A stretch of DNA of 25,000 nucleotides from Cristatella mucedo (GCA_009760855.2 WPIO01000044.1:465001-490000); one strand, 5' to 3'. Numbered from the stretch's first letter, positions 9,951-19,350 are shown. The notes: a model not told the origin generated them from the sequence alone. Made by a program: numbers and translations.

Positions 9951-10509
9951 ATTAGATGTAAGCTTCAGGAGGTGTACGTATGTTCGAATCTAGGATTTCT
10001 GTTTTTGACATTACAAATTAAGCTGCCTGGTGGCTGAATGACTTTGTTGACGTTCCAATGCATTAATCTAATTGTTGTACACTTGCCTTCGAAACATGGC
10101 ACTGTGTAACCTGTTGAGAATTCGATTGGCTAAAAGCAACACTAACAAATCAACTCGAAAGACTTGTGTGCATGCCAGCTTTGTTTTGTGAATTAATGGT
10201 ACTATGCTACCGCTACCATTCCAGCCAGGGCGTTTTCTCCACCGATTACACTGTATAACATAATTTGTGTCCTTGAGTAGTTAATTTGATTATCTAATTG
10301 CTAATGCCTCAGAAATGTAGAAAGTGCTTATTATTCCCTAAAAACTTTTCATTTTGACCAGAACAGTGATTACATTGAAATTAACCCATTTCCAATAAGA
10401 ATACTGAGAAGTTCTCTCGTCTTGTTCAAAGCATTTTGTCAGAAATCTCAGCAAGAGAATTAAAACTGACACGTATTTACTCTGAAGTCATGCAAATATG
10501 ACACCCAGA
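9951..10509. other. Unassigned AT-rich stretch
   Basis: Nothing is recognised on either strand: no open frame with coding character and no repeat end. Confidence 0.35.
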
Positions 10510-11764
10510 AAGGGTTTATGAGTAGATGTTCTACAGCTGCTGCTATATTGCAAGTCGCTATCTCGAAGAAGCCAGCAGACGTTGTCCCCAATAATGTTTC
10601 ATTACACTGTCCTTGGTAACTACGTTCAAAGTTTGGTAGTTTCTAGTAAAAGTGCTTGCCTTTCTCCTCTGAACGAGCTCCCATAATCTCCTTGAATTTT
10701 TCAAGATGAGCGTCATGGATATGCACTTTTCGGGACATTTTGGTAACGTTCTTTAGGATAGCCTTGACCTTTGCTGCTCATAGTTCTCAGCCTTGTGAAT
10801 GCCCAGAAAGCCATGAATCATGAACCTGTTCCAAGCCACTTTCTCCACCCTGTTTAGCTCTTAGCAAATTCGTTGCATGATGTTCTCTTTTACGCATGGT
10901 CAAAAGAAACACTAGCTTTGACCTTTGCCTCTAATAGCTGCGGAAAGACATCTTAGTAGTACTTGAAAGTTGCTGGCTCATTGCACACTGCTATGACAAA
11001 TTGATTGACGAGAGCTAAAATTGTGTGCATCGGTGGCATCAGCACTATCCAATGGTCTTCGAGCCACTTCCGATTGATGTTGTTCGTCCCTATAAAGAAC
11101 TGTGCCTGCTGTGGCTAGCCCCAATTGTGATAGTGTGCCTAAGTGTTCACGCTGCCACATAGAGAAAACGGAAAATTGGTGAAACCGCCTCGAAAGCCCA
11201 CTAAGAGCGATGCGTTTTGAAGCCTCCGCTGAACTCACAGCCATTGTCGCTATACATCAAGGCACTCTGCAACATCTTGATTCCAGTACAGTCCTCCTTA
11301 AGTTGCACTGAGTGAGCCCAATAGGAAAGTCGGGCACTTGTTCCCGTTGCCGAGCAGCACGTCTTTGAGGCTCTATTATGAACTGTCTATGAATAGGTGT
11401 CATTCGCACGGGTTGCAGGTGATTCCTAGAGCCTCGAATAGACCGCACACGTTATTGCAGAACCATAACATATCTTGCCGACTGAGGAAGTTAGTAAAAA
11501 ATAAGTTGCTGACCCTTTCTCTGATAAATTACTGTCACATTTTCATCCAACAAGTTCCACTCTCTGAGTGTAGATGTCTGAAGCAGCTGTAGCAGCATGG
11601 AATGTGGTAGTACAGAGGCCTCTGATAAGATCGTTAAGGTCTTTCTGGCTGATAATCTGTGCATTTCTCCCTTCAGACGCACCTGTAAAGTCGAAATCCG
11701 GATCTTCAATATCTTCCTCTCGGCCGGTGCTCTTGCCAGTCCGTAGCTTGGAAGGGTCCGCCAT
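10510..11764 (-). pseudogene. Relic of a transposon-associated protein family
   Basis: On the minus strand a frame opens with ATG at 11764 (MADPSK...) and contains SQKDLNDLIRGL. After a frameshift it continues with LREWNLLDENV. Further on, in changing frames, come AHSVQLKEDCTGIKMLQ, NNINRKWLEDHW, VLMPPMHTILALVNQFVIA, FPQLLEAKVKA, KVHIHDAHLEKFKEIMGA and FERSYQGQ. In this order and spacing the motifs match, from memory, a protein family of ~400 or more residues found in many copies in cnidarian and arthropod genomes and usually regarded as transposon-derived. I cannot name its superfamily. Several stops and frameshifts make this copy non-functional. No terminal inverted repeats were identified, so the element boundaries are unknown. 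Confidence 0.65.
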
Positions 11765-11969
11765 ACAAAAATAGCAGTTGTACGAGTGGGCAGCTGCTTT
11801 TCTTGGGATAGCAAACTTCGTGGCTTTTCTCTTCTGTACCAGCCTGTAAACATTCCAGAATTACATAAATTAAAAAGTGATTTTTCAGAAGTTATTTAAT
11901 AATGTGCAAGAAATTTCCCTACAGCACGTTTGTAACCATTGGTGTCACACGTTGAATAATTTATTGTAA

Positions 11970-12194
11970 CTTAGCAGCAATCTTGTGCTTCTCATTGCTC
12001 ATGACTATATTGGTGAGAAGGGTTCATGTAGCATGCCTTTGGACCTTAGCGATTATCAACCACACACTATTGCAGGAATTGAGTGGCTAAGAGCTGAATT
12101 GGCTGCTTACTCTGACAAAATTGGCATTCAAGTGAATCCTCTGCTAAACTTCGATGAATCAAGTAGAAGTGCTAAATTAAACTTAAGTGAATAA
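11970..12194 (+). CDS. Possible exon or ORF of unknown function
   Basis: An open frame of about 75 codons ends at TAA 12192-12194, with a possible acceptor (GTAACTTAG) at its left edge and another (ACTATTGCAG) at 12075. The predicted protein includes GIEWLRAELAAYSDKIGIQV, which looks helical and plausibly coding. I recognise no family. The only phase-0 donor-like site that could join the exon at 13659 is CAA|GTGAAT at 12131, which is weak. It could be an upstream exon of the FG-rich gene or chance. Confidence 0.25.
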   Translation, partial: LSSNLVLLIAHDYIGEKGSCSMPLDLSDYQPHTIAGIEWLRAELAAYSDKIGIQVNPLLNFDESSRSAKLNLSE

Positions 12195-12247
12195 CAGAGT
12201 GCTTGTTGACCTCAAAATTTGTTTGGAAAAGTGATTATCCCCAATAG

Positions 12248-12595
12248 CTCTGGAACTCCATCCCGACCTGCGTCAGAACATCCCCTGACTTGACCACATT
12301 TAAAAGGAACTTAAAAACACGCCTATTTAGGACAGCATTTAGTGGGTCCCAGTGATTCGACCTTGCCGTGCTTATGCGTGCTGACACTGTGCTTGCTGCC
12401 ACTAATCACACTTGCATGCTGACCCTGTGCATGTCACCCCTAACCATGTTATTCATTTTGTTTGTTTTTCAAGCATGATTTTACTTACCATTCAATTGCA
12501 TTTCCCTTTGCAGCAAATGTAAAGTGCCTTGAAAGAGATTAAGTTCTCTGAGGGCGCTTTATCAAGTACATTATTATTGTTATTATTACTATTAC
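12248..12595 (+). mobile_element. L2-type LINE, 3' end
   Basis: This 5'-truncated copy starts within the last ~40 codons of the RT protein and includes the whole 3' UTR of the long-copy subfamily (TTTGTTTTTCAAGCATG), the stem-loop at 12521-12560 and an (ATT)n tail. One outer stem pair is G-T here. A SINE in the opposite orientation abuts its tail. Confidence 0.9.
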
Positions 12596-12720
12596 ACTGA
12601 ATCTCTATTCAGGTGCTTCACATATGCCACGGGGCTTGAGCCCACCACCTTGGTCATCATATACGTTCACCCTGACCTCGATCTTTAAATGTGAGCACCA
12701 TAAAACCACTTGGTCACACC
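12596..12720 (-). mobile_element. tRNA-derived SINE, longer variant, decayed
   Basis: On the minus strand this reads like the SINE at 19771: a head with TGGTTTTATGG near 12705, an extra ~25 bp between the A and B boxes, the B-box-like GGGCTCAAGCCC and the tail word CATATGTGAAGCACC, then AGAGATTCAGTG. The last bases of the tail are lost where it meets the L2 tail, so one insertion has cut or overwritten the other. Head similarity is weak. Confidence 0.55.
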
Positions 12721-13051
12721 AAATATTACTGCCCTGACCACTGAAGCAAAATTGTTGTGGAATAATAATTGCTGTCTACTTATTTCAGACATAAGGGAGT
12801 AAGAAAACTTTTTTCCAAGAAAAAAACTAAAATTACACATCTTGTAAGCACGTGATTGAATTGTGGTTTACATCTTTTGAGAGCGTCATTGCTCTTAGTG
12901 CAGATCCGTAATATTTGGAGCAAAGGCTATTAGCAGTGATATAGGAACTATATAGCCTTATAGCATAGTAAAATAAATGCTGATATTATGAAAAAGCAGA
13001 AACTTATATAAATGTGCTCATGGCGGCAGCCAGAATGGACCCACTACGGCT
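12721..13051. other. Unassigned intergenic or intronic stretch
   Basis: AT-rich sequence with no recognisable gene or repeat. It separates a SINE from an antisense L2 tail. Confidence 0.35.
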
Positions 13052-13600
13052 ATAATAATAATAATACAGATGATATAGTACCCTCAGAGAACTCAATCTC
13101 TTTCTAGGCACTTGAAATTTGCTGCAAAGAAAGCACGATCGAATGATTTGTGGTAGCAAGCTCAATTAACAACAAAACGTGGTTAGGGGTGACACACACA
13201 GGGTCAGCATGCAAGTATGGTTAGTGGCAGCATGCAACAGTGTCTGCTTGCATAAGCACATAAAGGTCGAATCACACGGACCTTGTAAATGCAGTGATCA
13301 ATAGGTGCTTTTTTTAGCTTCTTTTAACCATCGTCAAGTCAAGGGATGTCATGATGCAAGTCGGGAGTGAGCTCCAGGCTTTGGGAGCATACCAATTAAA
13401 GGCATGGTCTCTAAAGGATTTGAGGTTTGTAGGAGGTACAGAAAAACAGACAGATTCCGATAAGTACGTGGTTCGATCCTCAGCCTGGGGGGAGGAGATC
13501 TGATATGGAGGTTGGAGCCATAGGATGAGGGGACGAAAATGTGAGTGACAAAACCTTGAAGTCGATGCCTTTGTTAATTGATTAGAAGACCACAGTCTTG
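13052..13600 (-). mobile_element. L2-type LINE, 3' part, antisense
   Basis: The plus strand begins with the (ATA)n complement of the tail, then the stem-loop, the 3' UTR of the second subfamily (CTTTGC...CGATCGAATG) and the RT C-terminal region, with remnants of FGDxAF and IDFKVLSL at its right edge. It is decayed. Similarity is clear to about 13,590 and weaker likeness may reach 13,658, where the first exon of the FG-rich gene starts. It therefore lies in, and may supply the end of, that gene's upstream intron. Confidence 0.8.
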
Positions 13601-13658
13601 TTCGCGGCAGAGCCTGCAGTCCATCAGCCTTAGCTTGTTGTTGTAGCCGGCCATACAG

Positions 13659-14191
13659 GAGCAGGATGAGAACAGTATCATTGAAGCAGGTTCAGACGAA
13701 GGAGCCATGGAAATGGAGGACAGCATACGTGCTGTCAATTACGAAATGCCGACATGTGTTGACACAGCAGCTCGAATTTCTACTGCCTTCAGTGAAGTGC
13801 ATTATCTCTCAGTCGAACCTATGTTACGAGAGTCTACCATGTCCCGGCCTGCTCCAATATCAGCTAACATTGGCTCCAAGAATGACCTGTTCACAATAAA
13901 CGTGCCAGCTTTAAGTAAGCCGAGAGAGGCTCGTGAGACTACTCTGCCTCGCCCTGATCGGCTCGTCTTGTCGGCAGGCATGTTGCCCGGAGTGAATAAG
14001 TCAGCTGGGACATCCTTATCAGATCTCACAAATGTTAAACGAGTGACGCATTCTGGGGATAGTTCTAAGAGAGCACCAACTTTGTTTGACAGCTTTAAGA
14101 TATACTCGCCAAGGCCAGTGAGCTTAACATCATTGGAACAAAACAGGAGCAGCCAGGTGCTACCAACGACCGTCAGCTGCTACCAACAGAG
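13659..14191 (+). CDS. FG-rich gene, internal exon 1 (Ser-rich linker)
   Basis: This is the first recognised exon of a spliced host gene. It follows the acceptor GCCGGCCATACAG and the upstream intron has phase 0, because an in-frame TAG at 13644 closes the frame just before it. It ends at CAGAG|GTGATA in phase 2. The ~177 residues begin with an acidic stretch (EQDENSIIEAGSDEGAMEME) and continue as a low-complexity, Ser/Pro/Thr-rich region with TLFDSFKIYSPRPVS near the end. No catalytic domain is seen, and it looks disordered. Joined with the next three exons it gives 326 residues to a stop. The upstream part, including the start codon, was not found. I do not recognise the gene with confidence. 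The Phe-rich C-terminus recalls FG nucleoporins or the tail of SIX6OS1-type meiotic proteins, and both are weak guesses. Confidence 0.7.
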
Positions 14192-14193
14192 GT
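14154..14193. repeat. 20-bp tandem duplication at a splice donor
   Basis: Two adjacent 20-base units (14154-14173 and 14174-14193) share the core TGCTACCAAC. Each contains an AG|GT step. Only the second, at 14191/14192, keeps the reading frame into the next exon. Use of the first (CCAG|GTGCTA) would lead to an early stop in the following exon. Confidence 0.8.
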
Positions 14194-14275
14194 GATACCT
14201 TGTATTTAAAATCCATAGTGGATTTGTCTATTCATCTCTTGTGTGATATACACAGATGTCCATCTTTTTTTGCAG

Positions 14276-14477
14276 GCAAGGCTCAAGCCTGTCTGCTGAC
14301 TTCGGTGGTGTTAAAACCTTAAGCTGTGATACTGGGAGAAAAGAAATGTATGCTCCATCGCTTGACTTTAGGAACCTTGTTAACCAAAGCAGCAGCTCGA
14401 GGAAACGATTTTCAAATTCCGAACATGCTGACAGTCAGCATTCGATGGCAGCAGCTGCTGGTGACGATACACAAAAG
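14276..14477 (+). CDS. FG-rich gene, internal exon 2
   Basis: The exon follows an excellent acceptor (CATCTTTTTTTGCAG) and an 84-bp intron. Its first base completes the AGG codon split by the previous donor. The donor is CAAAAG|GTACAA, phase 0. It encodes about 67 residues, Ser-rich, including SADFGGVK, MYAPSLDFRNLVNQ and RKRFSNSEHADSQHS. RKR followed by Ser could be a basic localisation or phosphorylation patch, which is inference. One FG dipeptide appears. The frame agreement with both neighbours is strong evidence that these exons belong together. Confidence 0.75.
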
Positions 14478-14593
14478 GTACAATGCTTTGCTAGGGCCAA
14501 GATCTTCCAGGTCGATTAAAATGTTTAAACCAGAATGCAATGCATTGCACTGTGTATGATACTTGTGCAAAATTTGTGCTTCATACTCTTCAG

Positions 14594-14660
14594 GCAACAG
14601 AGCAGACGCCGTTTTCGCAGTTTGCCTTTGGGTCAGAGCCGGCCACACCAGCGACATTCG
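14594..14660 (+). CDS. FG-rich gene, internal exon 3
   Basis: This is a 67-base exon between the acceptor ACTCTTCAG and the consensus donor TTCG|GTAAGT, entered in phase 0 and left in phase 1. It encodes TEQTPFSQFAFGSEPATPAT and ends in Phe plus the first base of the next codon. The FxFG core and the PF motif are like nucleoporin FG repeats. The preceding intron is 116 bp and the following one is 7,349 bp, unless undetected exons lie inside it. Confidence 0.75.
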
Positions 14661-15056
14661 GTAAGTAAACCCGGTACGAGCAGTACTTTAGTGTTAAAAT
14701 CAGTGTTGCCAGTCTACCGCTGCTATTTCACTCGACTGCATTTGAACTACTGCAGCCCTGGGTAATCTCACTTGAAAATACTAGGCATGTTTATTTGAAA
14801 GAGACTTCTGTGCTGACATGTCGTGCAGGGGTTGTTTTTATAGTTCTCTACCAGCTGTTGCACAGGCACACCCATCCCATAGGCCATGTAGGCTCAGTAC
14901 GAGCAGAATTGACCCCTTCTTCAGAGCCAGATCGAAAATGAAGTGAGCTGTTCATGTGTACCTGCTTGCAACTTACTAGATAGCCGATTTTGTGGCACTA
15001 ACTATGGAACACAATTTATTGATGCCTCGTTTGTAAGCACAGATGCATGTTCTCAT
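14661..15056. other. Start of long phase-1 intron, unassigned
   Basis: This is the first ~400 bases of the 7.3-kb intron (14661-22009). No exon, RNA gene or repeat end was seen in this part. The rest of the intron is largely transposon-derived and is listed piece by piece. Confidence 0.5.
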
Positions 15057-15182
15057 TAAGAGAGATGGAGAGTGAGGAGAGAAAGAAAGATGCAGATTGA
15101 GGAAGATGTAGATAGAGGAAGATAGAGAGAGAGGAAGAGAGAGAGAGAGAGGGAGAGAGAGAGGGAGGGAGAGATGAATGGC
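15057..15182. repeat. GA-rich microsatellite
   Basis: A purine-rich tract of GAGA, GGGA and GAAA units with two interruptions (GATGCAGATT and GATGTAGATA). It gives a spurious Ser/Leu-rich frame on the minus strand. It ends close to the 3' edge of an antisense L2 copy. Confidence 0.9.
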
Positions 15183-15221
15183 GAGTGAGAAGTATACAAG
15201 GAAAAGGAGGTGAGAAACAGA

Positions 15222-15965
15222 GAGATTCTCTAGGCACTTAAAATATGATAGAAAGGAAACATGTAAATTAGTAAGTCATGATCGTGCATAGTTTTAGGAT
15301 GCATAATCACAAATAAAAATTCTAATAAACCCAGCTAATGCTATGAGGAGCAGGTGGGTTTTTTACATTCTTTTTAAATTTCAAGTCAGAGGATGCCTTG
15401 ACGCAAGTCGGGATTGAGTCCTAAGCGTGGGGACCGTACGAACTTAAATTACTGCAGCCAATGGATTTTAGGTTATTTTGTCACATCTGAATGACTCGAG
15501 TCAGAAGAGCAGGTAGTCTTATGAAAAACCTGATTAGGAATTAGTTCAGATAGATAGCCTAGGCCAAAAGAATGGACCTCAAACTTATTGACAAACCCTT
15601 GAAGTCGATACGGTTTTTGATGAGAGGCCGGTGCAGGTTGGTGAGAAGTGGTGTAGTTTGGCAGTTGTGACGTCCACTACAGACAAGCCTGGCTGCAGAG
15701 TTTATCACCAACCGTAGGCATCTCTTAGTATAGGCAGAAATACTTGCAAGTATTTACTTACAGTTCTAAGTGGGCTGATACAATTGCACAGACCTGATTG
15801 GCTGATGATGAGACCTGATGTATCCTTATCTAAACAAGCACGAATTTCGCAATCTAGTGAAAGGTCATTTTGGAACGGGATACCCAGGTTAGATGTAAAT
15901 GCTTCAGGAGATGTGCTGGCCAGTACAGTTTTGAGGATTAGACTTTCCGATTTATGATTAACACT
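15222..15965 (-). mobile_element. Older antisense L2, 3' part (split by insertion)
   Basis: On the minus strand this runs from the element's KPSVNHKSESL stretch (compare [14 protein letters not shown] in the long copy) through NLGIPFQNDLSLD, the CLDKDT region and the RT C-terminus to the start of the 3' stem-loop near 15222. The frame is broken in many places and the tail is lost. The matching upstream part of the same old copy lies at 16238-16615, beyond a sense L2 insertion. Confidence 0.8.
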
Positions 15966-16237
15966 AGGTTTTCTAGGACAGCATTTAGTGGGTCCCTGTG
16001 ATTCGTCCTTGATGTGCTTATGCGTGCTGACACTGTGCATGCTGCCACTAACCACATTTGCATGCTGACCCTGTGCATGTCACCCCTAACCACATTATTT
16101 ATTTCGTTTGTTTTTTCAAGCCTGATTTTACTTACCATTCAATTGCATTTCACTGTACAGCAAATTTAAAGTGCCTAGAGAGAGATTGAGTTCTCTGAGG
16201 GCGCTTTATCAAGTGAATTATTATTATTATTATTATT
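15966..16237 (+). mobile_element. Nested L2 3' end (sense) inside antisense L2
   Basis: This 5'-truncated 3' end starts at TAGGACAGCATTTAGTGGG, about 10 codons before the RT stop, and includes the long-copy 3' UTR, the stem-loop and an (ATT)n tail at about 16218-16237. It interrupts an older L2 copy of opposite orientation at the position equal to about 3,830 of the long copy. A few bases of the old copy (around GGGC) are missing at the junction. No clear target-site duplication is visible. Confidence 0.85.
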
Positions 16238-16615
16238 CTATAATTAGTTGGTTGTATCGTGATTCAATTTGAGAAAGTTTGCTGCCACCCAAGTGCCATT
16301 GCCAGCAATACATGGCTGTATGAGTGTTATGAGAGTTTGGCATTCTGGAAAGCAGGGAGAGATCAAAGCACAAGTACAGCTAAATGTCATCTTCAAAAAA
16401 TGAAACCCCGGATCTTGCTTGACGGTGATATAGGCTAGAGAAAGAGAGATAGTAGAAATTGTGAAAAGGAGTGCATCAAGAAGAGATCCCATGGGCAGCC
16501 CGTACTTTAAAGTCTTACCTAGTGAGCACTGACATCGATGCTTAGTGCAGTGCCAGTAATGTCCAGGTGAAGTGTTCAATGAGGAATTTGTGATCCGTAA
16601 TATGTATGCTATTGA
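16238..16615 (-). mobile_element. Older antisense L2, RT core part (split by insertion)
   Basis: On the minus strand this encodes remnants of the RT core: DHKF, LKYGLPMGSLLDALLFT (the PQG box changed to PMG), a YADD region disrupted by base loss, and [15 protein letters not shown]. It stops exactly where the sense insertion ends, and its continuation is at 15965 reading leftward. A further internal deletion removes the residues between GITGTAL and the KYG box. The 5' limit is near 16615. Confidence 0.8.
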
Positions 16616-17733
16616 TCACTTGGTGCATACTGAAAAGGCCCCCTAAGTGTTACAGGAACAAATTAGAAATGTTAAGCAAGTACCTATTTACTGCTGGCGA
16701 CTTTGTTGGCCCTTTGATGTGCCGTGGAATGAAAACAAAATAAGTAGGCCTCATTGTGGGCTAGAATATTAGTGTTAGGACAATGAGGGAGGTAATATAT
16801 TCCATTGCTAATAAGATAAGGCCTAGTAATTTTGATGAATATAGATCATTTTTAAGCTTAGCATGTTCTTTCACTAGCTACTCAATTTTTCCCTTACCTT
16901 TTCTGTTAGAGATTTTGAATTAGTTAATGTATTGAACAGTAACACGAGTGTCGTCTCATATGTGCTCAATCCTTTGAATGCTACGTGTTGCTCACTTCGT
17001 GTTACTTATAGCCTCGTAAGATCGCTGCCTCGCCATCCATATTTTGGGTTTCTAAATGATCTGTGATTTGCTCTTGAAGTTGTAAGTCACTGCCTTGATT
17101 TAGCTTTGTGAACCAAGCAAGATCACGTGCCTTTTTTAGCCTGGGTTTTTCGTACAACACGTGGGAATCTTTATTTGACAATATTTTGTAACAGTAGGGA
17201 GTGTTTCGCCAGGCCGCTGTTGGCTGGGTTAGTCATCTCGCAATTAATGCAACTCATTACACGCGGATCTTCGTAAAAGGCTAGCGGATCGCTGCTATTA
17301 GCAGTCACTTAGGCAGTGCGACAATTGATCGATACCTCAGATTTTCTACTGTCCCACTTCCAATTGAATCTCGATATCACCTTCCTATAAACAATATATA
17401 AATTTAACCATTCTTTGTCACCTTTAAATCACGATCTGATCTGGCTTCAGGCTAATTGACAATGCTGCGAAGGTTCTACAGATTAGCCTCTTCAGGTCCA
17501 TTTTACATATCAGCTCTCAATAGTGCTACAAACGTGTGGGACGACTCATGCAACTTTGTCTTTTAAGCAGACACACTTAAGTGACGAGAGTTTAACCTCA
17601 CAGCCGCATGACCAATATTGATACACCACCTCAAAGCAATGTCAATGAATAAAATAAAGAATCTTTAGCTTCATCAAATACACTAAGGTACACTGACTAC
17701 AGACCAACAGCCGAGTTCTATGTTGCCCATACC
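16616..17733. other. Unassigned intronic stretch
   Basis: AT-rich sequence without open frames of coding character, recognisable repeats or RNA genes. It lies within the 7.3-kb intron. Confidence 0.4.
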
Positions 17734-17990
17734 CAGTGGCTGAGCCAGGATTTTCCTTTTTAAGGGGGAAGATGCGCCAGATTTTCATGTACAGGAAAAG
17801 ACCCAAAAGTAATGACAAATTAAAGTAAACTATTATTTTGCTTATTTTGCTGAACTATTATTTTGCTTCAACACGACTTTGGACACCGATTTATTGTTGG
17901 TAGCACTGGGGAGGGGTTAAGAATAGGGGGAAACCAAGGTGCTGTCCTGCTATAGGGGAGGGGCTGTTGCCCTCTGCCCATACTTGAGAC
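17734..17990. mobile_element. Possible non-autonomous DNA transposon remnant
   Basis: The left side begins CAGTGGCTGAGCCAGGA (17734-17750), followed by poly-T and a GGGGG run. The right side has GGGGAGGGGCTGTTGCCCTC and related words. Widespread non-autonomous elements in animals start with CAGTGGC...CCAGG followed by G runs, a form associated with hAT transposons. I do not see a clear matching inverted end or a target duplication, so this is tentative. Confidence 0.3.
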
Positions 17991-18121
17991 CTCAATCCAA
18001 GCATGTGCACTAAACTATCTGCTCTTTGCTCTATTGGCTGCCTTTATCTTTTCATTCGGAGATAATGAAATAATGTATTGTGTTGCAAATTTTAAAATCC
18101 AGTATCATGACATGCGACTCA

Positions 18122-18329
18122 TAGTCATAATAATAATAATAATAGATATAATAATAATAATAATAAACATTTGATATAGAAACCTCTGAAAACTCAATCT
18201 CTTTCTAGGCACTTTACATTTTCTGCAAAGAAAGCGTGATCGAATGATGAGTGGTAGCATCATCCATGACAACAAGGATAACACAGTTAGGAGTGGCATG
18301 CACCGGGTCAGTATGCAAATATGGTTAGT
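18122..18329 (-). mobile_element. L2 3' end, antisense (first of a tandem pair)
   Basis: A short 3' end of the second UTR subfamily: a tail of about 50 bases (ATA repeats on the plus strand, interrupted once), the stem-loop region and UTR words such as GATCGAATGATGAGTGGTAGC. It ends abruptly at TGGTTAGT, where another L2 tail begins at once. Confidence 0.85.
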
Positions 18330-19258
18330 CATAATAATAATAATTATTATAATGATACGTTTGATATAGCACCCTCAAAGGACTCAATTTCTTTTTAGGT
18401 GCATTACAATTGCTATAAAGGAAGCGAGATCGAATGGTTACTGGTAGCATCCTCAATAAACAACAAGAGTAACATGATTAGGGGTGACATGCACAGGGTC
18501 AGCATGCAAGTGTGGTTAGTGGCAGCTTGCAACAGCGTCAGCACGCACACGCACATAAAGGTCGTATCACACGGACCTTGTAAATGCAGTAATAAATTGG
18601 TGCGTATTTAGCTTTTTTAAACCGTCGTCAAGTCAGGGGATGTCGTGACGCAACTCAGGAGTAAGTTCAAGGTTTTGGGCGCATACGAACTAAAGGCACG
18701 GTCTCCAAAGGATTTGAGATTTGTACGAGGTATAGGAAAACAGATAGATTCCGAAAAGCAAGTGGTACGACGCTTAGCCTGGTGGCGAAGTCGATCTGAT
18801 ATGGAGGCTGGAGCAAAAAAAAATGAAGGGACCTGAAAATGAGTGACAAAACCTTGAAGTCGATCCGTTGCTTGACTGGTAGCCAGTGCAGGTCGGCGAG
18901 AAGTGGTGTGATGTGGCAACTGCAACACTCACGACAGGCAATCCTAGCTGCAGAGCTTTGCACCAGCTGTACGCTCCTGATTGCACCGGCTGATAGGCCA
19001 GTAAGCAGTGAGTTACAGAAGTCAAGACGGGATGTCACAAATGCATGGACCAATTTAGATGTGTTATCCCTGTCTAAACAACCCCGAATTTTAACAATTG
19101 CTATGTGGCTTTGTAATTGTTATGTGAAAGTAGGCAGACTTGACGTTGGAGCATGGCACCTAGATTTCGTGCAGATTTAGCAGGAGATATGCTGGCAGAA
19201 CCGGTTTTGAGAGTTAGCCTTTCCAATTTCTGAATCACACTTGGTTTGCCCATAACTA
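18330..19258 (-). mobile_element. L2-type LINE, 3' part, antisense
   Basis: From an ATA-type tail at 18330 this copy extends through the 3' UTR and the RT C-terminal part on the minus strand, with a readable stretch at 18667-19053 ([19 protein letters not shown] near its start, [16 protein letters not shown] further on). It ends at the position of [15 protein letters not shown]. Frame breaks are present but it is better preserved than the neighbouring antisense copies. The fragment after it (19259-19350) again matches UTR sequence. Confidence 0.85.
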
Positions 19259-19350
19259 GTAAGTTGTGCAGCATGCACGGTGTCAGCACGCATAAGCACA
19301 CAAAGGACGAATTTCATGGAACCACTAAATGCTGTGATAAATAGATGTAT
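19259..19350 (-). mobile_element. L2 fragment, UTR and RT end, antisense
   Basis: GCAGCATGCAC, GTGTCAGCACGCATAAGCACA and CCACTAAATGCTGT match the reverse complement of the L2 stop-codon region and early 3' UTR. It directly follows a copy that ended ~750 bp further 5' in element coordinates. It is therefore a separate fragment or a rearranged piece. Confidence 0.75.

Noticed and set aside
9667-9993. 108-codon plus-strand ORF
   Set aside because: No recognisable motif and no coding-like composition. It runs over a 10-bp tandem repeat.
15222-16237. Twin-priming inversion of a single L2 insertion
   Set aside because: The antisense and sense parts overlap in element coordinates and the antisense copy continues on the far side, so nested insertion fits better.
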